DNA of 64,000 nt from positions 434,001-498,000 of the forward strand of contig NZ_JAAVLX010000001.1 of the NCBI RefSeq assembly GCF_013114825.1, in the 5' to 3' direction. The translations under genes and the position numbers were made by a program. This document shows positions 9,078 to 16,576 of the stretch, one piece after another. Position 1 is the first letter of the stretch. The number at the start of each line of letters is the position of its first letter. This DNA is from Bradyrhizobium australiense (GTDB lineage: Bacteria; Pseudomonadota; Alphaproteobacteria; Rhizobiales; Xanthobacteraceae). Under the pieces are notes generated by a model. The model was given only the letters and a program-made list of their open reading frames with translations. It was not told the DNA's origin and searched no databases.

Positions 9078-9223
9078 TGGGCCCGGCAGGACTCGAACCT
9101 GCAACCAGACCCTTATGAGCGGCAGACTATCGGTCACCTTCGTTGATTTTGCTGCGGTTTAGCCTGCGTTCGATCGAGTTGTTGCGTTTCGATGAGGTCA
9201 TTTCTGGTGCGAAACTGGTGCGG
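9078..9223 (-). repeat. tRNA(CAT) 3'-end remnant and flank (copy B)
   Basis: On the minus strand 9078-9125 is the 3' half of a tRNA: anticodon arm with loop CTCATAA, T-arm GCAGG-TTCGAGT-CCTGC and acceptor strand CGGGCCCA. The D-arm and 5' acceptor are absent. The anticodon CAT with a GGGCCC acceptor suggests tRNA-Ile2 or tRNA-Met. The ~100 bp behind it repeats at 338-438 and 22810-22906. It is probably an att-site scar. Confidence 0.75.
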
Positions 9224-9264
9224 TTGTCAGTTCGCGGTTCGGAGGTCATTGCTCAACAGCTTGG

Positions 9265-9316
9265 CCGTCGTCCTCTCAAGGCTGAAACAGGGGTTCGATT
9301 CCCCTAGGGAGCGCCA
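9265..9316 (+). repeat. tRNA-Glu(CTC) 3'-end remnant (att-like)
   Basis: The plus strand shows an anticodon arm with loop CTCTCAA, a T-arm AGGGG-TTCGATT-CCCCT and the acceptor strand plus tail AGGGAGCGCCA. Nothing upstream forms a D-arm. It sits 120 bp from the integrase remnant that points toward it, the usual arrangement of a tRNA attachment site and its integrase. A hairpin GTCCCAC/GTGGGAC follows at 9361-9385. Confidence 0.7.
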
Positions 9317-9434
9317 TTACGCGGTTTCATCATTGTAATCCCTGCCATTTTTTGAGGTTCGTCCCACTTGTGGTTTCGGTGGGACACTGTGTGTACGTGA
9401 TGTGTTCACATGTGCTGTCGCGCGTTGTGCCTCC

Positions 9435-9860
9435 TCATTTCAATTTCGACATAGCGGCATCGGCGGTCTTTTTGCGGCTTGCCGCCTTCGTGTAGCGTTC
9501 GACCTCCTCCAAAGTTTGGTGTCCCGTGATCGCCATGATCTCGTGCGGCGTCGCTCCGGATTCAGCGAGGGCCGTCGAGGTGGCTTTGCGAACGCCGTGG
9601 GCAGAGCAATGCGGGAGATCCGCTTGGCGACACCAGTCCTTGAACTTGTTCCCGAAGCCGTTGGCCGTGAAGGGCTTGCCAAACTGGGTGAGCAAGAAGG
9701 TCAGCTGCATATCGACCTTGGCAGCAGCGATACTCTTCGCCAGTTCCGGATGCAGCGGAATATCGATGTCGATGGGATTGCGGTGTTCGTTCTTTACCTG
9801 TCGGAAGCGGATTCTATTGTCGCGAATGTGCTGGCGGCCAAGGCGCGGACGAAAATCGGT
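9435..9860 (-). pseudogene. Tyrosine recombinase (integrase) C-terminal remnant
   Basis: The reading frame contains the C-terminal catalytic part of a phage-type tyrosine integrase: DIDIPLHPEL, GKPFTANGFGNKFKDWC, then the H-x-x-R box (SAHGVRKATST), the GH box (MAITGHQTLEE) and the nucleophile tyrosine (VERYTKAAS). Frame-consistent homologous sequence (RLGRQHIRDNRIRFRQV) runs up to about 9855 with no start codon, and the N-terminal arm-binding and core domains are missing. The first in-frame ATG is at 9710. It lies beside tRNA 3'-end remnants and is most likely dead. Confidence 0.8.
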
Positions 9861-9930
9861 TGACGGTGAGCGGTTTCTCCTCCTGAAGCAGAACTATCAC
9901 CGGCCATAGCCGTAGTCTCGCGGCGGCCCA

Positions 9931-10293
9931 TTATTTCAGGGTGTAAAGAAATGCGGTGATATCGCGGGAGTCCTGCGGCGTGATGCCCATCCAAGGCATG
10001 GCGTTGCCGGGTAGCGCCTTTTGCGGATCCTGAAGCCAGAGCGACATGTTTTCAGGGGAATTGCTGATAAACCCGGCAATGTAGGTGCGGGTACCGATAT
10101 GCAGCAGCGGAGGGCCGACATTGCCGGTGGCCTCGGCAATTTTCGGAATCAGGTGGCAGCTGCCGCAGCCATATTGCTTGATCAGCGCGACACCGCGCTC
10201 CGGATTTCCTGAAAAGTTCACCGGGCCTTGCTGCGGAATCGCGTCGCACCCGAACAACAGGCATGCGCATGCTGTGGCGACGAGCGGACCCAT
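9931..10293 (-). CDS. c-type cytochrome lipoprotein
   Basis: This 120-residue protein starts with a lipoprotein-like signal (CLLFGC, Cys16) and has one haem c site C-G-S-C-H at residues 43-47. A probable axial Met lies in NAMPWMGI. An upstream in-frame start at 10419 would add an uncharged-poor stretch without signal character, so the ATG at 10293 is preferred, though its ribosome-binding site is weak. It is the last gene of the minus-strand alcohol dehydrogenase cluster, 6 bp or more after the previous cytochrome. It is a likely electron carrier between the dehydrogenase and the caa3 oxidase. Confidence 0.75.
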   Translation of the reverse strand: MGPLVATACACLLFGCDAIPQQGPVNFSGNPERGVALIKQYGCGSCHLIPKIAEATGNVGPPLLHIGTRTYIAGFISNSPENMSLWLQDPQKALPGNAMPWMGITPQDSRDITAFLYTLK

Positions 10294-10425
10294 TGCGTTC
10301 GAACAAGCTGCTCGCGATTTCCCCCCATGAAGCCGCTTCGGCAACATTCGCCTCCCGGTCACGATTAAATTGCGCCGTGGGGTCCACATCGTTCCTGATC
10401 CCTTGCTTCTCCTCCGCAAAGCAAT

Positions 10426-11064
10426 CTAGGGCTTCTGGCCTGAGCCGAACTTCTTGGTGGCGGACCAAGGATCTGCGCTTGTCACGAGCTCCGCTGGAAG
10501 CTGCTCCACGTCCGGCGACAGCGGGGACGGCGCGAAGGTGCGGCCCCATTGCCGGTTCGGCTCATTGCTGATCTTGCCGATATAGGTGACGAGGTCCCAG
10601 ATCATGGCGTCAGGGAGCACCGCGCCCCAGGCGGGCATTCCGTTCGGCCGTCCCTGATAGATCGAAAGGTAGATGTTTTCAGGGGCCGAACCGTAGATGA
10701 AGATGTTGTTGCTCAGCGCAGGCCCCATGCCGCCGCCGCCATTGTCGGCGTGACATCCGACACAATTGAAATTGATGAAATACTGCATGCCCCGGTTCAG
10801 TGCGTTGGGATCGCCTTGCGCAGGATTTTTGATCGCTGGACGTATTGGCGAAGCACCAGGCGCGAGATTACTGATAGGCACCTGCATGAAAGTACCGGGT
10901 TGCACATTGCCGACCGTCGCCCCGAAGTCAGGGCGCACCGAAACGCTGGGCTGTTGGGCTTGCTGGGATTGGGGGAGGCTTTGCTGGCCCGACGCCGGTG
11001 CGCCGGCCAGACCAACAGCAAGCGTGGATAAGGCTAGCTTGAGTGCGGCGCATCCCGAGATCAT
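10426..11064 (-). CDS. Periplasmic c-type cytochrome
   Basis: This 212-residue protein has a Sec signal peptide (to about residue 26, APASGQ), a Gln/Ser/Pro-rich linker and a class I cytochrome domain with C-V-G-C-H at 101-105. A candidate axial Met is in NGMPAWG. Its ATG overlaps the stop of the preceding binding-protein gene in an ATGA junction, which shows translational coupling. In quinoprotein alcohol dehydrogenase clusters such a cytochrome accepts electrons from PQQ; the fit of position and size supports this. Confidence 0.85.
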   Translation of the reverse strand: MISGCAALKLALSTLAVGLAGAPASGQQSLPQSQQAQQPSVSVRPDFGATVGNVQPGTFMQVPISNLAPGASPIRPAIKNPAQGDPNALNRGMQYFINFNCVGCHADNGGGGMGPALSNNIFIYGSAPENIYLSIYQGRPNGMPAWGAVLPDAMIWDLVTYIGKISNEPNRQWGRTFAPSPLSPDVEQLPAELVTSADPWSATKKFGSGQKP

Positions 11065-11900
11065 TGGCGGTCTCCATTAATGGAGGAGAGCCGATCCTGT
11101 GCGAGCGGCACGCCATATTCCGCCAGAAGAGCATTGATCTCAGCGCCGTTGCGCGTAATGAAATCGTTCAGCTGATCGTGCAGAGCATGATCGCCCTTGC
11201 GAACGCCCATGGCGATGTCGAACTGAAACTGCTGTGGCGCAAACCGCTCACCGCCTACTATTGGCGTCACGGTCAGCGGCACCCTGGATTGCTTTGCCGC
11301 ATAGCCAGCCAGTGGACCCCACGCAGCCGCGACATCTATCTCACCATTTTCGACGGCTTCGATCAATCTTGCCGGCGGATTGCGCTCGCGGTAGTCGCCG
11401 TAGACCATGTAGCCGCGGACCCTTTCGACGATTCCCAGCTGCCCAAGCGCATGCGCGGGAGGCGTGTTGTTGCCGCCATCGCCGATCAGGTGCACACCAA
11501 TCCTAAACGTGCGCAGCTGCGGGTCGTCGATCGCGTCGAGCTGGAGGTGACGCGCGGTCTGGCTGACAAAGACGTAGGTCGAGCGGTAATAGGGCTGCGT
11601 CGTTTCAACGAGATCGTAGTGGGCGGGTACGCCCATCACCAGATCGCAATCGCCGGCTTTTAGCGTGTGTCTGACGAAGCCGCGGCGCTGCGCCCACCAG
11701 GTGTAGCTGACGTTCTTGCCGAGACTAGAGGCCACCAACTCGGCAAGCTTGTTTTCGAAGCCCTCGCCTGCGCGATTTGAGAACGGTAAATTGTTCGGAT
11801 CGGCGCATACGCGCAGCGTTCCCGCGTCTCCGGCAGCAGATGCCTGAGAGTTCAGCATCGCCAACGCGAACAGGAGCACCAAGCTAACGAGGTTGCGCAT
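11061..11900 (-). CDS. XoxJ-like periplasmic solute-binding protein of quinoprotein dehydrogenase
   Basis: This 279-residue protein carries a signal peptide (MRNLVSLVLLFALAMLNSQA) followed by a family 3 solute-binding fold (TLRVCADPNNLPFSNRAGEG, CDLVMGVPAHYDLVETT, PYYRSTYVFV). The opening VCADPNNLPFS is typical of the quinoprotein dehydrogenase-associated proteins XoxJ/MxaJ, thought to help mature the enzyme. ATG 11900 overlaps the end of the dehydrogenase gene by 17 bp, and the stop overlaps the next cytochrome. The order dehydrogenase, J protein, cytochrome c matches the F-J-G order of lanthanide methanol dehydrogenase operons. Confidence 0.8.
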   Translation of the reverse strand: MRNLVSLVLLFALAMLNSQASAAGDAGTLRVCADPNNLPFSNRAGEGFENKLAELVASSLGKNVSYTWWAQRRGFVRHTLKAGDCDLVMGVPAHYDLVETTQPYYRSTYVFVSQTARHLQLDAIDDPQLRTFRIGVHLIGDGGNNTPPAHALGQLGIVERVRGYMVYGDYRERNPPARLIEAVENGEIDVAAAWGPLAGYAAKQSRVPLTVTPIVGGERFAPQQFQFDIAMGVRKGDHALHDQLNDFITRNGAEINALLAEYGVPLAQDRLSSINGDRQ

Positions 11901-13764
11901 TGCTATTGTCCTGTGGTGCGGGGCGAGCGGCGTTGGCGGCTGCGCCCGGACCGAGCTTGAACACCAGAAGCTCACTGCCACCAGCGGTATAGAAAGGCAG
12001 ATCCTGCGTCGCTCCGGCAAAACCCAGCGCGCCGTTGCGCACGCGCGGATCGACCTCGGCGTTCGCGACCACACCGGGCCATCCGCCAACGCCGGACAGG
12101 ATCGCGACATATTGCTGACCGTCGGACCCCCGATAGGTCACTGGCTGCCCAATAAACCCCGACCCGGCGCGGAACTGCCATAAGACGTTTCCATTCCTGG
12201 CATCAACCGCTTTGAAGAGCCGGTCCATCGTGCCGTAGAACGTCACGTCGCCGGCGGTGACGAGCGCGCCGGTCCAGACGGGGAGGTTTTCGTGAATCTC
12301 CCATACTTTCTTCTTGGCTACGGGATCCCAGGCCATGAACTCGCCGCGGTAGCCGCCGGGGCCCGCATACATATCGACGGACGCCCCGACGAACGGAGTG
12401 CCCGCGATGTAGCCCACCTCGGTCGCCTTGAAATTCATGCACAGGTGCTGGTGCGGCACGTACAACAGTTTGGTCCGGGGCGACCACGCACTGGGCTGCC
12501 AATCCTTTGCGCCGGGTGCAGCCGGGCAGATATCGTTGATGGTCTGGCCTAGAAGTGGCGTTTTGTCGTCATTCGGAATGATTTTGCCCGTTTTCCGGTC
12601 GACGCCCTTGTAGGAATTTACATGGTCGTAGGCGTCGGCCGAGAGCACCTCACCTGTCGCACGGTCGATCACGTACATATAGCCGTTGCGGCCGGGGTGG
12701 ATCAGGACCTTGCGCATGGCGCCGTTGATCTCGAGATCGACGAGAACATTCTCATTGATCTCATCATGATCGAACAGATCATGCGGATTGATCTGGTAGG
12801 CCCATTTGGCGCGGCCGGTGTCAGGATCACGCGCAAAGATGGCCGTGCTCCAGAGATTGTCGCCGCTGCGCTGGTTGGCATTCCATGGACTGGGATTGGC
12901 GGTGCCGTAGTAGATCAGGTTCAACTCGGGATCGTAGGAGATCCAGCCCCAAACGGTGCCGCCGCCGACTTGCCAGCGGTCGGCCGGCCAACTCGTGACG
13001 CCGAGATCCTTGCCCTTGAGGTTGTCATAGAAGGGTTTGAAATCATCGCTGATCAGAACGTCGCTATCGGGTCCAGTCGAATAGGCGCGCCACTTGATCG
13101 CACCGGTATCCGCGTCCAGTGCGGTGATCCAGCCGCGAACACCCATCTCGCCGCCGCTATTTCCGACCAGCACCTTGCCCCTGACAACCACCGGCGCCAT
13201 CGTGATTGTCTCGCCGCGATTGATTTCGCCGAGCTTGGTGTGCCAAAGCTCCTTGCCGCTCTTGGCGTCGATAGCCACCGTATGATTGTCCAGCGTGTTC
13301 AAAAAGATCTTGCCTTGGTCGAAGGCCAGTCCGCGATTGACCACGTCGCAGCAGGCCACGCCTTTCGCGGCGGGCTCGGGCCGCGGGGCATAGGACCACC
13401 TCAACTCGCCAGTTGTAGCGTCTAGCGCAAACACCCGGTTCGGATAGGGGCCATCATAGGGACCAACGACATACATCATTCCGTCAACAATGATGGGCGC
13501 CGCTTCCTGTCCGCGATCGGCGCCGACCGAAAACGTCCAGGCGAGCTGGAGCTGTGATGCGTTTGAGGTGTTGATCTGGTCAAGCTCGCTATAGCGAGTA
13601 TTGGCGTAGTCGCGCGCCGCCATCGGCCACTGGTTGGGGTCCTTCATTCGCGCTGCCAAATCGCCAGAGGGCGTTTGAGCAAACGCAAGGGTCGGAAACC
13701 ATACCGCTCCGATCGCAATCCAGCCTGCTGCCGACGCTATCTTGCGAAGACAGGTCAAAATCAT
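11884..13764 (-). CDS. PQQ-dependent alcohol dehydrogenase, lanthanide-type active site
   Basis: This 626-residue periplasmic quinoprotein has a signal peptide ending near FAQ30 and an eight-bladed propeller with repeated W-docking motifs (ALDATTGELRWSY, AIDAKSGKELWH). The vicinal cysteines C138-C139 form the disulfide over PQQ. Metal-site positions are E206, N290 and the catalytic base D332, with a second Asp at 334 (F-D-H-D). The extra Asp two residues after the catalytic one is the hallmark of lanthanide-dependent enzymes (XoxF, ExaF/PedH); calcium enzymes have Ala or another residue. The start has GGAG upstream. Substrate (methanol, ethanol or a larger alcohol) is not determined. No PQQ synthesis genes are in the window. 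Confidence 0.9.
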   Translation of the reverse strand: MILTCLRKIASAAGWIAIGAVWFPTLAFAQTPSGDLAARMKDPNQWPMAARDYANTRYSELDQINTSNASQLQLAWTFSVGADRGQEAAPIIVDGMMYVVGPYDGPYPNRVFALDATTGELRWSYAPRPEPAAKGVACCDVVNRGLAFDQGKIFLNTLDNHTVAIDAKSGKELWHTKLGEINRGETITMAPVVVRGKVLVGNSGGEMGVRGWITALDADTGAIKWRAYSTGPDSDVLISDDFKPFYDNLKGKDLGVTSWPADRWQVGGGTVWGWISYDPELNLIYYGTANPSPWNANQRSGDNLWSTAIFARDPDTGRAKWAYQINPHDLFDHDEINENVLVDLEINGAMRKVLIHPGRNGYMYVIDRATGEVLSADAYDHVNSYKGVDRKTGKIIPNDDKTPLLGQTINDICPAAPGAKDWQPSAWSPRTKLLYVPHQHLCMNFKATEVGYIAGTPFVGASVDMYAGPGGYRGEFMAWDPVAKKKVWEIHENLPVWTGALVTAGDVTFYGTMDRLFKAVDARNGNVLWQFRAGSGFIGQPVTYRGSDGQQYVAILSGVGGWPGVVANAEVDPRVRNGALGFAGATQDLPFYTAGGSELLVFKLGPGAAANAARPAPQDNSNAQPR

Positions 13765-13871
13765 AAGGTCACTCCGCGCGACGCATCGATAGGTCGGACG
13801 GAACCTACAATCCTTCTACTCTGGTTTGGTTCCTCGCGCTGGGAACTATGACGTGAGGCGCGCGAGACGGC

Positions 13872-14666
13872 TTATCGAACTGCATTTCCCTGAACGCCTG
13901 CGCCAAGGTCGACGGCGATCTGATCTTCCTTGCCGTCGCATTTGGGATGACCGAATCCGGATGTGCTTTTCCCGTCCGGGCCGATGTCGTAGATGATCGC
14001 ATCCTTCATGTTCGGATTGACGCCCGCCGGCACATGATCAAGCCCGAGGAGATGCCGCACTCGCCAAGCCACATTGTGATCGGCGCAGGCGCTGTCGCCG
14101 CTCACGCCAAGGCCACCGGCCGGCCCGTTGCTGTCGTAGAGGGCAAGCCCGCCACCGAACGCAATGACGCCGCCGAGCGGCTGGCCCACAAGGGGATCTT
14201 GCGATGTCCCGTATTGCGCGGGCTGGCCGGAGTAGAGCGCGGCCGCATTGGGCGGACTGCTCAGGGCGGCGCCGAACAGATAGCCGCCAGGTTGCGACTG
14301 AGCGTATAAATTGGCGGTCGCCATTGCCTTGTTCGCCAGGCTGAAAGCGTTTGCGGTGTTGGCTTTCTCCGCAGCGATGGCGCGGCTGCCCGGCCACTGG
14401 TCGTCAGCCTTGTTGCCGCTGAAGGCCACAGCGCAAACGATGCCGTCGCGGTTGACGACGGCCGCCCATTCATTGTTGTCGAGCCCACCATTGCTCGGGC
14501 CACCAGCCGGCCTAACGCTCTTCTTCAGAATGTCCGCCAAGCGGGCGTGGTCGACGGGGCATGATGGCTTGCCATCTGCGTTGTTCGGGACCTGCGCACT
14601 GGAAAACGATGTGCCCAGCATGACAATCAGCGCGATCGCTGCGGACGAAGTCATGGTCTTGTGCAT
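13872..14666 (-). CDS. GlcG/HbpS-family haem-binding-like periplasmic protein
   Basis: This 264-residue protein has a signal peptide (to SSA24) and a domain of the GlcG/HbpS type: NNEWAAVVNRDGIVCAVAFS, WPGSRAIAAEKANTANAFS, GGVIAFGGGLALYDSNGPAG and GGLGVSGDSACADHNVAW. Members of this fold bind haem or small ligands. They recur next to PQQ alcohol dehydrogenases, where their role is unproven. The gene precedes the dehydrogenase by 107 bp and follows ctaG, linking the oxidase and dehydrogenase parts of the cluster. Confidence 0.8.
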   Translation of the reverse strand: MHKTMTSSAAIALIVMLGTSFSSAQVPNNADGKPSCPVDHARLADILKKSVRPAGGPSNGGLDNNEWAAVVNRDGIVCAVAFSGNKADDQWPGSRAIAAEKANTANAFSLANKAMATANLYAQSQPGGYLFGAALSSPPNAAALYSGQPAQYGTSQDPLVGQPLGGVIAFGGGLALYDSNGPAGGLGVSGDSACADHNVAWRVRHLLGLDHVPAGVNPNMKDAIIYDIGPDGKSTSGFGHPKCDGKEDQIAVDLGAGVQGNAVR

Positions 14667-14706
14667 CGGCTAAGCTCCAGGTGAAAAGCGCTCCGTTTGA
14701 ACAAAA

Positions 14707-15639
14707 TCACTGGACCAACGTTCCTGTTCCGGACAGCCTCGCGGCTGCAGTCCGGCTTGAACGCGAGAGCCAGCGATGCGCGAAAAAAAGCCCGGCGCAG
14801 GTATAGAGCGTCCCCATCGGAATCCACATCACCAGTCCCGCCAGTTGCTGATCTTCGAGCGGCGTCAGGCCGAAATCGGCCGCTAATAATCCCTGCTGCG
14901 GAAACCAGACGCGCGGTGAAAGCGTAAGGAGGGCGCCCAGCAAGCCGGAGTGCAGCACGGTGACGAACAGACAGGCCACGCTGATACCGTCCCGAATCCG
15001 CATGCTGCGTCCAGTTCCGCGTCCGTAGAAGAGTACCCACCAGAACAACAGCGCTGTAAGGAAAAAGGTGATGTGCTGCAGGCGGTGTGCGGCCACGTTT
15101 TCGAGGGCAAGCCGGTAGAAGGGCAGCGCATGCCAGAGCCAGAGGGCAAGGCCATGGAGCGCCGTTGCGGTGACAGGATGGCTGATCGCACACCAACAGG
15201 CTCCGATCACGCCTGATGTGAGGACGCGGCCGGCGGCGGGCCGCCATCCTCGCGGCAGGCTCCATAACATGGCGCCGTTGATGCGGGCGTAGGCCATCAA
15301 CGGCGCCGAGACCATCATCATCAGCTCGTGCTCGATCATGTGCGCGCTGAACAATCGCTCCCCGAGCCAGTGCAGGGGAGAGGTGATGGCTAGTCCCAGC
15401 ACCAGCCATCCCGTCCAGAAGGCTGCGACCTGGCGGACCTGTACCCCGTGCCCAAATCCTGCCGTTTGCCAGATCCGCTGCGTGCCCACATAGAAGCTGA
15501 TGCCGACGACGTAGAGGGGAGTGAGCAGCCAGGGATCGTAGCTCCATGTGGAATTGAGTACGCCGGACAGGTCATGGGCGGTGGCTGGTGCAGCCGCAAG
15601 GACAAGCAAGAAGGTGGAAACAAAACTCAGCGCAGGCAT
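14707..15639 (-). CDS. ctaG: Cytochrome c oxidase assembly protein, caa3_CtaG family
   Basis: This 310-residue polytopic membrane protein has an N-terminal signal-like segment, then about seven helices. Conserved family features are W-T-Y-D-P-W-type WSYDPWLLTPLYVVG, the His-rich HMIEHELMMM and HRLQHITFF. CtaG of this Bacillus-type family is needed to build caa3 oxidase, probably in CuB insertion. The ATG at 15639 is chosen for its mature-like signal; it overlaps the preceding gene by 13 bp. Its position directly behind the oxidase subunits fits the role. Confidence 0.85.
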   Translation of the reverse strand: MPALSFVSTFLLVLAAAPATAHDLSGVLNSTWSYDPWLLTPLYVVGISFYVGTQRIWQTAGFGHGVQVRQVAAFWTGWLVLGLAITSPLHWLGERLFSAHMIEHELMMMVSAPLMAYARINGAMLWSLPRGWRPAAGRVLTSGVIGACWCAISHPVTATALHGLALWLWHALPFYRLALENVAAHRLQHITFFLTALLFWWVLFYGRGTGRSMRIRDGISVACLFVTVLHSGLLGALLTLSPRVWFPQQGLLAADFGLTPLEDQQLAGLVMWIPMGTLYTCAGLFFAHRWLSRSSRTAAARLSGTGTLVQ

Positions 15640-15980
15640 GGATTTATCATCAGCGCCGCGGCCAGCTGATCGACGATAACCAGCGCAAATATGACTCCGG
15701 AGCCAAATCCCAGCCAGGCCATGAAGTTTCGCGCGCGTCCACCCTGCGCCTCCGCCCATTCCGCAGCCGCGTCGCGGCGGATCGCTCGAAACGACACTAG
15801 CGCGCCGAGCGCAGCGACGAGCGCCATCAGAACTGAGAGGACGACCGCCGGTGAGACTGCGGCATTGCAGGCTTGTGCTGTGATCGCATAGACGGTCTGC
15901 TGGTTCACAGCAAAGGCTGCTGGCCCGAGAGCGACGCCCGCCCAGTACAACGGGTTCCGATATGCATCGATCGCGTTCAT
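15627..15980 (-). CDS. Small membrane protein in oxidase cluster
   Basis: This 117-residue protein starts MNAIDAYRNPLYWAGVALGP and has three predicted membrane helices (ALGPAAFAVNQQTVYAI, VVLSVLMALVAALGALVSF, AWLGFGSGVIFALVIVD). It overlaps the subunit III gene by 4 bp and ctaG by 13 bp, so it is cotranslated with the oxidase. No family is recognised. Position suggests a small accessory or assembly subunit (subunit IV-like). Confidence 0.7.
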   Translation of the reverse strand: MNAIDAYRNPLYWAGVALGPAAFAVNQQTVYAITAQACNAAVSPAVVLSVLMALVAALGALVSFRAIRRDAAAEWAEAQGGRARNFMAWLGFGSGVIFALVIVDQLAAALMINPCLR

Positions 15981-16576
15981 AGCCGGGGTATCCAGTCCAG
16001 CAGAAGATAGAGCGGCAGCCACGCGATTACGACAAAGTTCCAATAAAAAGCGTTGTCGGTCACGTCGCTAAATCGCCTTGCAGTAGCGTGCCTTGTGAAC
16101 ATCAGAATGGTCAACACGATGGTATCGACGACATCAGTTGCAAGATGTGTGGTGTGGAGGCCGAGTACAAACCACACTACCGAGCCGTAGGCGTCCAGAT
16201 CCCATCGCGTATTAAGGTGTGCGAAGGAGAATCCGCGGACCACCAGAAGCCCCACTCCGATCACTGACATGACGATGAGGCCGATCCGCACGCCGCGCAG
16301 ATCGAGCCGATGCGCCACGCGGTTGGTGAGTTCGTTCGGAATGACGCTGAGAAGGAAGATGGCCGTTTCAAGCGTCCCGGGCCACAGATCGGGCGGCGCC
16401 GAACTGATCGGCCATTTCGGATTCACGGCGTACAGATAAAGATAGGCCGCGATGGCGACCGCAAATCCCATTCCTTCGAGTGCGATGAAGGCCATCGCTC
16501 CCCACCACGGCCCACTTTGCGAACCGAAGCCGTAGGTTGGAAGGTCATTGACGCTGCGGACGATGGTCTGCCTCAC
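15977..16576 (-). CDS. coxC: Cytochrome c oxidase subunit III
   Basis: This 199-residue membrane protein has five helices and shows subunit III signatures: WWGAMAFIALEGMGFAVAIA with the conserved Glu, ETAIFLLSVIPNELT, FVLGLHTTHLATDVVD and NAFYWNFVVIAWLPLY. The GTG at 16576 overlaps the subunit I TGA in a GTGA junction, so it is preferred to the longer frame. The protein is at the short end for the family, as in the five-helix type fused to other heads elsewhere. Confidence 0.85.
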   Translation of the reverse strand: MRQTIVRSVNDLPTYGFGSQSGPWWGAMAFIALEGMGFAVAIAAYLYLYAVNPKWPISSAPPDLWPGTLETAIFLLSVIPNELTNRVAHRLDLRGVRIGLIVMSVIGVGLLVVRGFSFAHLNTRWDLDAYGSVVWFVLGLHTTHLATDVVDTIVLTILMFTRHATARRFSDVTDNAFYWNFVVIAWLPLYLLLDWIPRL

